Both the position numbers and the translations under genes were made by a program. This document shows positions 19,471 through 30,918 of a DNA stretch of 64,000 nucleotides, in pieces. Location: positions 12,864,862 to 12,928,861 of the forward strand of contig OX326959.1 of assembly GCA_946800325.1 (NCBI GenBank), in the 5' to 3' direction. Source of the stretch: Luzula sylvatica. Its lineage: Eukaryota; Streptophyta; Magnoliopsida; Poales; Juncaceae. Within the stretch, counting starts at the first letter, position 1. Every line of letters starts with the position of its first letter. The notes below the pieces were generated by a model, which searched no databases, had not been told where the DNA came from, and saw only the letters and a program-made list of their open reading frames with translations.

Positions 19471-22400
19471 ACGAAAAGTTTAATTTTGTCACGGTGATCT
19501 TTGCAAATTTTTCTTTTTTAAAATCAATTGTGATATTCCTTATTTTATTAACAGTATATACTGTACGCTTCAAATTTCATGGCCTGTAAGTTGATTTTCA
19601 TTTTCCTAATTGTATATGTATTAAATTTCAAAAATCTTATCTTATCTTATTTAATCTTGTCAAGGAATTTTTTATGAAACATGAGTTGACAATTTTTGAT
19701 AAATCTAATAAAAAATATTGTTCATGAAACTTTGTTGTGAAAATTCATTTCGGGTTTTGAAGACACTATGAAAGTAAACATCAACTCAAGAACATTCAAA
19801 ATGGTGTTTTCGGTATTTATCAATTAATGGTTTTATTTTGATAAAATTGAAGTTTATTTGTTATCATTTAATGCTTGGTAAAATAGGAAGTATGAATTAT
19901 TAATTGACAAATATCCAAAATATATTTTTGAAAAAGATCTATCAGAAAAATTCTACCTAAAATAAGATAAATGGTCATATTTTAAATAAACAATATGAAA
20001 GTGTCGAAATTTTACAAGTATAATCTAAAACTAAATAATACCACCATATTATGATTTTTTTTTTCTCATTTAAAAAAATATATAACAATTTGTTAACTAT
20101 TTTGATTGTCTCTAACAGTTTTTTATTTTATTTTTATTTGTTCTATAAATAAGAAAGTATCTGACACGGTTTATTTATTTTTAGTTGACAATGATTAGAA
20201 AACAACATTTTTTTTCTTTTTAATCTATTACTTTCATTCATTAAAAAATTTCTGTTTCCTTTTATCAAAAACTCTGGAACACATCTGAAGAGCTGACCAG
20301 ATCTCATTGAAGTACTAAACATGTGAGTTGTGTTTTAAATTAGCCCCTAAACAAATTGAATTTGTGAAAATAACACATTGGCTTGTTTTTGTTTGTGTAA
20401 ATAATATTTCCGAGTTTGAAATACTTTTTGTATGAAATTCTCGTAGTTCAAAACAACTTTTATATTTTCTTTTTTTTCTTTGCTTCTGTTTGACTGGAAG
20501 AAAATTTAGGAAGTTATTTTTGAATTTTGGTAGTTGGAAACATCAAGACAAATTTATAAATTGAAACTCGAAAAATATCTTTCTTTTAAAAAAAAATATT
20601 CTCATAACGTAAAGAAAATAAAACAAAATGAATTATATGTTGGGGCGGCGGCAACGATCCGGCACCGCCCCGTGAAATAAAATAAATGGATTTTCATTTC
20701 ATTCTCTCTGTGGATTTTCGTCATTTTTCTTTTACGTTGTGTAATGTTGTTATATTTTATTCCTTTCGTATGGCGATGTCTTGGTGCTGGTATGAGCTTG
20801 AACATATTGTTATCTTTAATTTTATTTTGATTGTTTGGTGGGTTCTTCCCTCTTATTATTTACTAGAAAAATACCCGCACTTCACTGCGGATATAATAAT
20901 ATAATTATACTTTTTTTATTAAATAAAAATATAAGTACAATTTATTTATATTCTTACATTAAAAAGTCTTTTTAAAGCAAAAAAATGAATATAAACAAAT
21001 TAAAATCGTTGACAAGCATCACTAAAAATATTATTGTTACAATCATACAAAATAGAAATGGCAATAATTAAATATTATGGCCATTTATAATACTGGCTTA
21101 TTTCCGCAAAATGATAATGAACTGAACGTAATTTTGACCTATGCTATTTGAACATGCTAGCTTATTGGCGAAGTGTAGTTCCCTGAATTAAGTAGAACTA
21201 TGAGAGTAATTTTCTCACCGTATGGCATACATTTTTGGCAATGTTGATTACTGTTCTATTCGAAAAACACTAAATGTTTGTTGCAACAAATATTACAAAA
21301 TGTATAAATAACAATAAACAAGATATAAGCATCACTGATTTCCATCCATGCTAAAAATAAATATAAATAAGAACAAAATTTGTATTTACAGTATAAAAAA
21401 AGTATAAATATGAATGTAAAAAAGTATATGGCGTTATGACGTGCGTTATGAGCGGAGTGTATAATTTTTTCTCATCAATCAAATAGAAATGTTCATACCA
21501 AGAGCTTCTCTTTTTCTGCAATTTCTCTCTTCATATGTTTCCTGCAATTTCTCTCTCCATATGATTCTACACTCCGCCCACAGTAATATGAAGTTTGACC
21601 AAAGTATGCTCATATGAAATTAATTTTTCCATCAATTAAAGAATTAATTAGTTGTTTTCTCGTTAGTTTATTCGTTTAGAGTATATATTTTGTATAATAA
21701 TGAGCATGGTGAATATGATCTATTGAATTGTTCTTATTTGTGTGTATTACCTAATTCTACTTTAAATTTCAATACATATATTGAATTCATTTGTGAGAAT
21801 TTCAATCCAATTAGAAAGGTGCATTATTAAAAATCCTTATAATCTATTGTCAGTTCATAGCCATTGAACAACATAAAAATGAAAAATAAGGAGAATTAAT
21901 AATCAAGGTGCATTATTAAGAATCCTTGTAATCTATTGTAAACTATCATAATCACGAACTTAGGTATTATTATTCCATCTAATGTTTCACCCCACGTTCT
22001 TTCTTATTGGTTATATAAAAAAACCAATAAAAATTTGTGGATGAGTTGACTAGATCTCATTGAAATACTAAATAGGTTTGTGTTTTAAATTAGCCTTAAA
22101 ATAAATTGAATACGTGGAAATAACATTAAAATGTCTTTATTTGAATAAGAAATATTTTTTTGTTCCAAAACTCTCAACGTTCAAAACAACTATTTTTTTG
22201 CGCTTCTGTTTGAGAGGAAGAAAATGCAACATGTTACTTTCGGATTTTAGTAGTTCAATACTTTCAAAAACAAAATTAAAAAAAAAAAAAAAGATCATCT
22301 CATAGTTAAGAAAATGGAACAAAATAAAATTATATGGATTACATGAGAAATAAAAAAAGATTAGTTGGCCTTAAATCCGTTCCAAAAATAAATTATTTTT

Positions 22401-22860
22401 TTTACAACAATATATGTATAATTGAAGATAAAATTAAACTTTGATTTAGTTATTTGTATTAGTTGTTCAATAGTTATTTGATATCGTGTGAGAAACAAGA
22501 TAACAAATAATCATAATTATACATAAATGACGACCAACGAAATAATACATTTTTATAAAATATAACAGAAATAAACTCGAATAATTACAAGAAATAGTAA
22601 TTGAATCATAAGAAATAATGTAATGATTAGTATCGTGAGGAATCAAGGGGTCATGTGATTATAACAATAGAAATATCATAAAATTAATCACGGAGAACTA
22701 AAGAAATGAATATGATTGCCAATACATAGTCATTAAACAACATGAAAATGAATAACGAGGAGAATAAATAATCAAGGAGCATTATTAAGAATTCTTGTAA
22801 TCTATGTTGTTCATTTTCCCTTAAAACGAGTTTGACTAATTGTAGCCCGGCTTGTCCACC
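19471..22860. repeat. Repeated segment S, copy S2
   Basis: Nearly identical to S1 (8568-11963), with scattered single-base differences and small length changes in A/T runs. It carries the GC hairpin (about 20643) and Helitron H1 at the same places. It continues into a short CACTA end (22861). S1 and S2 are direct copies about 10.9 kb apart, so Copia-B and the CACTA end lie between two arms of a recent duplication. Confidence 0.8.
20863..22041 (-). mobile_element. Helitron H1, second copy (in S2)
   Basis: Same structure as 9967-11144: on the minus strand a TC start, and a CTAG end preceded by the hairpin CCGCAGTGAAGTGCGG. It was duplicated with S, not inserted independently, because its flanks are the same in S1 and S2. 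It has no coding capacity. Confidence 0.65.
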
Positions 22861-22968
22861 CAGTACTAGAAACATCACTATCACCGGCGGGGAAATATTA
22901 TTACCGGGTACCCCTACTAATAATATTTTCAGTGGCGGTACCGCCACTGAAAACATATACCCCCACTA
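22861..22968 (+). mobile_element. Short CACTA end with mutated terminus in S2
   Basis: Matches the first 100 bp of the CACTA end at 11964 but starts CAGTACTAG instead of CACTACTAG. The terminal CACTA bases that transposase cuts are thus altered. One palindrome unit (AGTGGCGGTACCGCCACTG) remains. The similarity stops at ACCCCCACT, where Helitron-like sequence H2 begins. Confidence 0.65.
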
Positions 22969-23252
22969 AGAATGATATAATGTTACGTTTTTCGTAAAAT
23001 TGTATTATATCTTATTCTTATATATTATTATATAACGACACTAATATAAGTATTATTATTTAATTAAAAAATAAGACATTTTGTTTATCATAATGTAAAA
23101 TAATTATAAAACATATGAATAATCATAAATAAATGAATTCAAATAATTTTATTTTAAGATGATATTATTAATATTATCATGGAAATATATAATTGTATTA
23201 CAATGAAAAACATAATTTACATGCTCGCCGCGTAGCGCGAGTATTCTCCTAG
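22969..23252 (+). mobile_element. Helitron H2 3' end
   Basis: The plus strand ends CTCGCCGCGTAGCGCGAG (hairpin), TATTCTC, CTAG, followed by T. The preceding 280 bp of AT-rich sequence is similar to the minus-strand Helitron starting at 53364. The downstream flank TATATAACAATTTG is S-segment sequence, so H2 lies in an S copy. The 5' end with TC is not visible; the piece abuts the CACTA end directly and seems truncated. Confidence 0.6.
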
Positions 23253-23866
23253 TATATAACAATTTGTTAACTATTTTGATTGTCTCTAACAGTTTTTTAT
23301 TTTATTTTTATTTGTTCTATAAATAAGAAAGTATCTGACACGGTTTATTTATTTTTAGTTGACAATGATTAGAAAACAACATTTTTTTGCTTTTTAATCT
23401 ATTACTTCCATTCATTAAAAAATTTCTGTTTCCTTTTATCAAAAACTCTGGAACACATCTGAAGAGCTGACCAGATCTCATTGAAGTACTAAACATGTGA
23501 GTTGTGTTTTAAATTAGCCCCTAAACAAATTGTGTTTGTGAAAATAACACATTGGCTTGTTTTTGTTTGTGTAAATAATATTTCCGAGTTTGAAATACTT
23601 TTTGTATGAAATTCTCGTAGTTCAAAACAACTTTTATATTTTCTTTTTTTTCTTTGCTTCTGTTTGACAGGAAGAAAATTTAGGAAGTTATTTTTGAATT
23701 TTGGTAGTTGGAAACATCAAGACAAATTTGTAAATTGAAACTCGAAAAATATCTTTCTTTTAAAAAAAAATATTCTCATAACGTAAAGAAAATAAAACAA
23801 AATGAATTATATGTTGGGGCGGCGGCAACGATCCGGCACCGCCCCGTGAAATAAAATAAATGGATT
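23253..23866. repeat. Repeated segment S, partial copy S3
   Basis: Similar to 9178-9790 of S1, from TATATAACAATTTGTTAAC through the GC hairpin to AAATAAATGGATTTT, where it leaves the S sequence. Its left side was cut by Helitron H2. Differences from S1 and S2 are few. Confidence 0.7.
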
Positions 23867-24633
23867 TTGTTAATTATTAAATATACATTACTTACGTGAG
23901 AGAAAGTAAAGAAAGTCAGAGCAATATTTGTCTATCATATATTTTGGTATAAACTCCAATAAGATATATTATCCAAAAGGTTATATATGCAAGACGTTGC
24001 TTATATGGGTGTAATTTCGGTTAAGGATATTCGGTTATAGTGGGAGTAAATATTTGTACAATTATTATGATATAGACACGTGATATAAACATATGTCATG
24101 GACATATGATACGATTATAAAGTTTTTCAAGTTTATTCGGTATTATGGTTATTCTGCAGAATTAAAGTTATATTTATCGCTTTACTCTGATTTAAACTAT
24201 ATTCGTCTTAATACGGTTTAAAGGAGACGGTTTGTCTCATTAAGGTATTAAAGGAGACGAGTTGTCTCAATGCGGTTTTAAAGAAGACGGTTTGTCTCAT
24301 TAAGTTATTAAAGGAGACAGTTTTAAGGATCTTACTAAATTAATTTTTAGAAGGACCAAGTTGAAAATAGACATGTTAAATTCACATTACATGAAATTTT
24401 CATGCTACACATCCACATCATGATTCATGTCATTCGGTTATATTAGTGTATGTGATCATTGAAGGTTTAGTTACGTTAAATGTGACGAAAGCCGCTTTGA
24501 TCCTACGTTGATATTATTGATGGACGAAATTGGTTAGGGACACATAAGGTTTTTTATGACAAATAAGTATGCGTATTTCCGTTTATGGTCAATACGTAAT
24601 TATAAGGAATTACATATAGTCCAAGTGGGAGAT
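23867..24633 (+). mobile_element. Copia-type 3' region with hairpin repeats
   Basis: No open frame. The segment ends in a polypurine tract (CCAAGTGGGAGA, 24621-24632) directly before a TGTTGG LTR start, so it is the 3' part of a copia element lost further upstream. Between 24217 and 24325 lie three to four units of about 37 bp, each with an inverted pair such as GAGACGGTTTGTCTC. How this region relates to the S3 junction at 23866 is unclear. Confidence 0.5.
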
Positions 24634-25250
24634 TGTTGGAAAATTATTCCAACATTGGGAAAACCGGAATATTGAATCCAAAATCTATTTCCCACTTTTT
24701 CTTTTCCAGATTTCGAAATTCGGGATTTGAAATACCTTGAAAAACCTGAATATCAAATCCTAATTTCCAAATCCAGACTTTAAAATCCAGAATATGATAT
24801 CCTGATTTTATATTTAGAATTTATAATTCCGGATTTTCATAAACTTTAAAAAACCAGAATTTTAAATTCTAATTTTCTTTAACATAAAAATCGGGAATTC
24901 AATTCTCATCCCTTCCAAAAAATGAGAAGTTACGACCATCAGAGCGAAAAAATGCAAAAAAAAAAACATGGCGTCCCCTCTCTCTGGTCTCGTTTCAGAT
25001 CGGCGGGCCACTGTGCCACCGGCGTCCGTTGACGAAACGGAGACCACAGATGTGTCCGGAATTATCCACTGACTATAGAGAGATAGTACAAATTTTCTAT
25101 AAACTTTTCTTTCTCTCTAATTTTGTGACATGTTTATGACCCGTTTCGATAAAAAAACGAAATTATCCGAAATTAACAGAAATTGGACGAGAGAAATCGT
25201 TTTAAACCCTATATACTTCGTTTCTCTTCCATCTAATCTTTGATTCGACA
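24634..25250 (+). repeat. Copia-type LTR (after polypurine tract)
   Basis: Starts TTGTTGGAAAATTATTCCAACA or TGTTGG immediately after the polypurine tract and is proposed to end TTTGATTCGACA. It has many related AT-rich words (AAATTCGGGATTTGAAAT and similar). The CTATATACTTCG near 25208 may belong to its promoter. No partner LTR was found. Directly after it comes an inverted primer-binding motif at 25255-25271. Confidence 0.45.
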
Positions 25251-25254
25251 TAGT

Positions 25255-25271
25255 TTGGCTCTGATACCAAT
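25255..25271 (-). other. Inverted copia primer-binding motif
   Basis: TTGGCTCTGATACCA is the complement of TGGTATCAGAGCCAA, the copia primer-binding site read on the minus strand. A minus-strand LTR would lie to its right, beginning about TGAATGTAGAAATG at 25274. This suggests a second copia fragment in the opposite orientation next to the LTR at 24634-25250. Confidence 0.5.
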
Positions 25272-25724
25272 TGAATGTAGAAATGACATATTGAAATAAA
25301 AATTGTATGTAATACTATGTAGAATTGATGTACGAGTTATATAAAGTGAATGTGAAAAGTATGTATAATTTTTTGTATAACATTGTTTGCATAATTGAAA
25401 TTAATTTTAAAATTTTAAAATATGCAAGGCGTAATGGGATGTATAATTGATGTATTATATACGACATCAAATCATTTTGCAAGGTGTTAAATGGTTTATG
25501 TAAATGCATGAATGTGCCAATCTACTGTTGGAATTTTGTTTTAAATTATGTGCATATCAATTTACATGATAATTTAATATTTATGTGCACTTATAACATT
25601 GGTTTAGATCATACAATTTAATTACATCATAAAGTTCTTTAATCTAAACCATTAAAACAAGCATCATCTATAGAACATAAAAAAAAAACCCAAAAATCCG
25701 CCGCCAAGCGCGGTATTGTCCTAG
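25272..25724 (+). mobile_element. Helitron H3 3' end
   Basis: The plus strand ends with hairpin CCGCCAAGCGCGG, TATTGTC, CTAG and a flanking T at 25725. From that T on, the sequence matches the gene 1 upstream region (about 2079), so the gene 1 copy acts as an empty site confirming the right boundary. The 5' boundary could not be placed and may lie far upstream. The interior shown is AT-rich non-coding sequence. Confidence 0.6.
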
Positions 25725-25744
25725 TTTATTACATTATATATTGT

Positions 25745-25752
25745 ATTATAGG
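25745..25752. other. Target duplication, left copy (hAT-like element)
   Basis: ATTATAGG, the 8-bp direct repeat on the left of the element 25753-26882. The identical copy is at 26883-26890, and the gene 1 upstream region has it once (about 2090-2097). Confidence 0.8.
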
Positions 25753-26882
25753 CAATGTTATAGATAGCGTATATCGCTTACAGATCGGTCAGTCACCGAT
25801 AAGAGATATGACTGACATAGCGGATTCATAGCGGAAAATATCAGTGGTATAGCGGTTGTGTAATTTTTATTATTATTATATTAAATTAATTATTATAACA
25901 TTAATTTATATTAAGTTTCTTAAACTAATTTAAGTTTTACATGATTAATATTCAAAATTCAACAATACAACATAAATTTCAAGTTAAATTAAAGATACAT
26001 TTAAAATTATACCATAAAATTCAAAAATAATATAATAAACTAAACCACGAAATCGTGTTCATTAACCATCGATATAGATGCGGATACACCCAATGAAAGT
26101 CTAACCTCGTGTTCATTAATCATCCATGCATTGACCAAATTTCCACCCAACATCTTTTGATTGATCTCTTTGATTCGTCGACTTTCTGTTTCTCCCACTT
26201 ATGCACTAGAATTCGAAGCCATTGAAGAACTAGTGGCCATGGATTTAACTCTAAAATCTGAAAATTATAAGATCAGTTAATTCAATGAAATAATTAGAAA
26301 GTCGCTCAATTCAATAAAAAATCAATCAATTCAATCGAAAATCAACCAATTTAATAGAAACATACCAGTTTTTAATCGGAATGTGAATGTGAAGTCGTGC
26401 AATCGGAGTTCTTGGAGGTTATCAAAGTGAAACTAGCACACCTTCGAGTGATGTTGTGGATTTCGTGCTCGTTGAAGTGAAGATTTGCAGATGAAAGGAG
26501 AAAAAATTAGGTTTCAAGCCAAACCCTAATTCATTTGGGTTCTTTTGTCGGGGAAGTTTTAGGTTAAAAGAAGAAAATATATACTCTCTCACGCTGTGAA
26601 GTAATTAGAGTAAGAAAAGAAGAAAATGGAAAGACTGGACCAAATTTTTTAGCAAAAATATTATTATAAAATGGGCCAGCCCAAATCATTATTCAAAAAA
26701 TATTATTTTTCAAGTCCAAATGGATTCAAACCGGTCCAATATCGGCCCATATCGGCCCATATCGGTCCATATATCGGTCGACCGATTTACTCAAGTGATA
26801 CGGGACATATCGTAACGGAGGGGCACTGATTAAAGATATGAAACCGACATACCGGTCCATATCAGTGATATTTAGAACAGTG
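25753..26882. mobile_element. Non-autonomous hAT-like transposon upstream of gene 2
   Basis: An 1130-bp insertion flanked by 8-bp direct repeats ATTATAGG and missing from the otherwise matching gene 1 upstream region. The ends are inverted: CAATGTTATAGATA on the left and, read on the opposite strand, CACTGTTCTAAATA on the right (11 of 14 match). An 8-bp target duplication and short imperfect terminal repeats fit hAT transposons. No transposase frame was found. The right end has repeated CGGCCCATAT words. It sits about 460 bp before the gene 2 start, so it could affect that gene's promoter. Confidence 0.75.
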
Positions 26883-26923
26883 ATTATAGGGTATAAGAAT
26901 TATTCTCACACTTTTATTATATA

Positions 26924-27165
26924 GGCCTCCTATCGTGCCCCCAAGTTTACCCCATATTTCCCCCACCCTAATTAATACTATAATTAGCATAGTGAATTAA
27001 CGATTAATTCATAATTAATTATTTTTAAATATTTATAATTAATTGTTAATTGGTAGAGACCTTAATTACATATTAAATTTGTAACAACTATGAATTAATT
27101 GTTAAACCACTGTGCTAATTAAGATGTTAATTGTGATTGGGGACAATGTGGGGGAAATGAGGGGC
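26924..27165. mobile_element. Palindromic MITE (family P) upstream of gene 2
   Basis: Copy of the element at 2129-2371 in the matching position upstream of gene 2, with the same inverted internal blocks (TTAGCATAGTGAATTAA and its complement form). It was present before the gene duplication. Confidence 0.6.
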
Positions 27166-27343
27166 AAAGTAGAATTTTCCCTTATTATATATACCTAGCT
27201 AGAAAGTTTGTTTTTACAAGCAACCATGTCTGTTTTTTTAAGCAAACAAGCAAGTAAGACTTTCAAAATTCAACTCATCTAGAGAATAAAAACATGAACT
27301 GAAGATGAGTTGCCCCCTAAAACAGAAATCACTACTATCGACG

Positions 27344-28713
27344 ATGAGTTTCCTCAAAATCAAGAACTTCGAACCTCTAACAAAATTCTTTTGTGGGGTA
27401 GGTGTTGGTGTTGCTTTTGCACTAATGGTGTTCTTGTATTCAACCAATCCATCAATGCAATCTTGTCTTCGAGGGACCTCTCATGATGGATCTTTGATAA
27501 CCGGTATGCGTAAGGCCGGTCCAGTTGTTCCATCTCTAAAAGACGATGAGACAATGGTCCGCATTTTCTTTTTCTTTTTTATTGAATGGATAGAACTTTC
27601 TTTTCATATATTCAATTTTGTAATGCCAATAGAAATTTAATTTTCAAAATTATGACTTTTTGAAAAATCAATAACAATTAAATTCATTTTCTTACTTGTT
27701 TATTACTTGTTTATTACTTGTTTGACAGAAAAATACCTCTCAAGTGCTCACAGAATTATTACAAAAAGCCGCAATGGACGACAACACAGTTGTACTTTCA
27801 TACATCACCGAAGCATGGGTTGCCCCAAACTCACTCCTCGATCTCTTCCTCGAGAGTTTTCATGTCGGCGATCAAATCGAACATTTTTTAAATCACTTGG
27901 TGTTAATCGCGCTTGATTCAGTGGCATTTGAGCGATGCAAGTCCGTGCATCCACACTGCTTCAACCTTGTCGTCGAAGGTGTCACAAACACTAGCTCCGA
28001 TCATCGATACAAGACAGAGGAGTACTTGAAATTGGTCTGGTCGAGACTCGTATTTCAGAGGAGGATACTAGAGCTAGGGTTCAATATAGTTTTGACGGTA
28101 TAAACTAAAAATTCAATAAAAAAACTTATACCCATACCATAATTCAGTCCAAGTTTATTACTGATGCATGTAATGTGGTGAACAGGATCTTGATATTATA
28201 TGGTTTCGTAACCCGTTGCAACATATTTCTATCATGACCCCAATTACCATGGGAACTGATCGTTTCCATGAAAACCCCGACAGTGAAGAAAACGAGGCAA
28301 ACGGAGGGTTTTACTACATAAAATCCACAAAAAAGATGATTCGATTCTTCGAACAGTGGTACGTGGCAAGAGAGCAGTTTCCTGGAGAACACGACCAATT
28401 TGTTTTCCAACAAATTAGAAAGGAACTGACTTCTCGATTACAAATTAAGGTACGATATATTGACAATAGTATGTTATCGCAATTATATGATTTTTCACCG
28501 GTCCGGAAGAAAAATTGCTGAAGTGCACATACATTTATTTGTATCCTATAGGTACGATATATTGACACGGCGTATGTTGGATGCATTTGTGACCTTAAGC
28601 TGGATTTCGATAAACTTTGCACCATGCATGCCACTTGCCTTGAAGGTCTACACGACAAACTTAATAAGTTGAGGGATATCCTCGACAAGTGGAAGAAGTA
28701 CAAAGCTGGCTAG
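27344..28713 (+). CDS. Nucleotide-diphospho-sugar transferase, At4g15970-like (gene 2)
   Basis: Exons: 27344-27556, 27729-28097, 28186-28449 and 28552-28713, about 335 residues. Predicted type II Golgi protein with a membrane anchor at about residues 17-33. Exon 2 holds AAMDDNTVVLSYITEAW and FERCKSVHPHC; exon 3 starts DLDIIWF, with the DxD motif as DLD; exon 4 has CTMHATC. An upstream in-frame ATG at 27305 would add 13 residues, but the ATG at 27344 matches gene 1 and is preferred. The exon 1 donor is GTCCGC, a weak site; an in-frame GTAATG at 27620 is an alternative giving about 21 extra mostly hydrophobic residues. The frame is intact. It is the closest paralogue of gene 1. Substrate unknown. 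Confidence 0.85.
28450..28551 (+). other. Recently gained intron 3 of gene 2
   Basis: A 102-bp intron (GT to AG) absent from genes 3-5. The 18 bp AGGTACGATATATTGACA occur exactly at both sides: 28448-28465 and 28550-28567. Splicing from the GT of the first to the AG of the second restores the reading frame KVRYIDT. The 84 bp between the repeats starts ATAGTATG and ends ATCCTAT, which are weakly inverted. Reading through the intron reaches a stop, so splicing is required. This fits intron birth by insertion with target duplication or by tandem duplication of an AGGT-containing stretch. Confidence 0.8.
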
Positions 28714-28935
28714 CTCGAACAAAGTTTTTGGGTTATTCACTTGACGATTAGCTGTATTGTAATATCTTTTGATGATAAATTGTGAAACATATTTTTTTTG
28801 CGATAGTGATAGTGATAATGAAAGTGATTGTTATTTTTTTCGTCCCTGAAATAAAAAATGTAATGGGTTTTACTTCTCACGAAAGTGATTGGACGGGGTG
28901 GAATTATTTTTCATGATCTTTATGTAATGGGTTTT

Positions 28936-30640
28936 ACTTGTCACGAAAAGTTTAATTTTGTCACGGTGATCTTTGCAAAAAAAAAAAAATTTTAAATCAA
29001 TTGTGATATTCCTTATTTTATTAACAGTATATACTGTACGCTTCAAATTTCATGGCCGGTAAGTTGATTTTCATTTTCCTAATTGTATATGTATTAAATT
29101 TCTAAAATCTTATCTTAACTTATTTAATCTTGTCAAGGAATTTTTTATGAAACATGAGTTGACAATTTTGGATAAATCTAATAAAAAATATTGTTCATGA
29201 AACTTTGTTGTGAAAATTCATTTCGGGTTTTGAAGACACTATGAAAGTAAACATCAACTCAAGAACATTCAAAATGGTGTTTTCGGTATTTATCAATTAA
29301 TGGTTCTATTTTCATAAAATTGAAGTTTATTTGTTATCATTTAATGCTTTGGTAAAATAGGAAGTATGAATTATTAATTGACAAATATCCAAAATATATT
29401 TTTGAAAAAGATCTATCAGAAAAATTCTACCTAAAATAAGATAAATGATCATATTTTAAATAAATAATATGAAAGTTTCGAAATTTTACAAGTATAATCT
29501 ATAACTAAATAATACCACCATATTATGATTTTTTTTCTCATTTAAAAAAATATATATAACAATTTGTTAACTATTTTGATTGTCTCTAACAGTTTTTTAT
29601 TTTATTTTTATTTGTTCTATAAAAAAGAAAGTATCTGACACTAATTATTTATTTTTAGTTGACAATGATTAGAAAACAACATTTTTTTCTTTTTAATCTA
29701 TTACTTTCATTCATTAAAATTTTTTCTGTTTCCTTTTATCAAAAACTGGGGAACACATGAGCTGAAGAGTTGACATTGAAGTACTAAACATGTGAGTTGT
29801 GTTTTAAAACAAATTGAATTTGTGAAAATAACACATTAGCTTGTTTTTATTTGTGTAAATAATATTTCCGAGTTTAAAATACTTATTGTATGAAACTCTC
29901 AAAGTTCAAAACAACTTTTATCTTTTCTTTTTTTCTTTGCTTCTGTTTCAGAGGAAGTAAATTCAGCAAGTTATTTTAGAATTTTGGTAGTTGGAAACAT
30001 CAAGACAAATTTATAAATTGAAACTCGAAAAAAATCTTTCTTTTAAAGAAAAAATCATCTCATAACGTAAAGAAAATGAAACAAAATGAATTATATTGAT
30101 CTCATGAGAAATAAATAACTAAATATTTTAAGATTTTGGTAGTTGGCGTTAGGTCGGTTCCGAAACTACATTTGATTTTGTATAATAATATTTAGTTGAG
30201 ATAAAATAGAACTTTTATTTAGTTATCTATAATTGTTATTCGATAGTTATCTCATGCTATCTAGCCATGAGGAACAATACAATAAATAATCATAATCATA
30301 AATAAATCATGACCAACAAAATCATAAACTTTTGTTATCATAAAAATGTAATGAAAATAAATTGACATAATATCAAAAGAAATTTAATGAATCTTGAGAA
30401 ACAATGTAATAAGCTGTCATAACTTTAGAAAACACCAAATGAGTTGTGAGGAAATAGATAATCATAAAATATATGCATAATATAAATCACGATGAATTAA
30501 AGAATCGTAAGATCCTAACAGTTAAATAACATATAATGAATCATGAGGAGAATAAATAATAAGGAGCATTAGAAACATAACTTGTAACCTAGGTGGTTCA
30601 TTTCCCCCTTAAAATGAGGTTGAATAATTTTAGTAAAATT
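28936..30640. repeat. Repeated segment S, copy S4 (downstream of gene 2)
   Basis: Starts TCACGAAAAGTTTAATTTTG like S1 and S2 and follows them, with more divergence, to about AAAATGAATTATAT. It then continues directly into the part that lies beyond Helitron H1 in S1 (ATGAGAAATAAATAA). It lacks H1 and the CACTA end, so it represents the form before those insertions, and S may originally be gene 2 3' flank that was copied elsewhere. No coding potential. Confidence 0.65.
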
Positions 30641-30918
30641 ATCCCCCACCAATAAAATGACGACACGTGACATTTTATTAAAAAAAAATTGACGAATGTT
30701 ATACGTAATTTTACAAATAAAATCTATTAAAATATTATTTTTCAAAAAATAATAATAATACTGCTTTCAAAATATATCATGCAATTTAAATGATATATTT
30801 AAGAAGTGATGTAAAGCAAATATGTATTGTACTTATGAAATATTATTTGTTTATAAAATAAATTTAAATATAAAATAAAATTTGAGGATATTTTTATGAA
30901 AAAAAAAATAATTTGGAT

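Noticed and set aside
22684..22956. 90-codon minus-strand frame at the S2/CACTA junction
   Set aside because: It runs across the CACTA terminus; the S1 counterpart (11787-11987) has a different N-terminus, so it is a chance frame.
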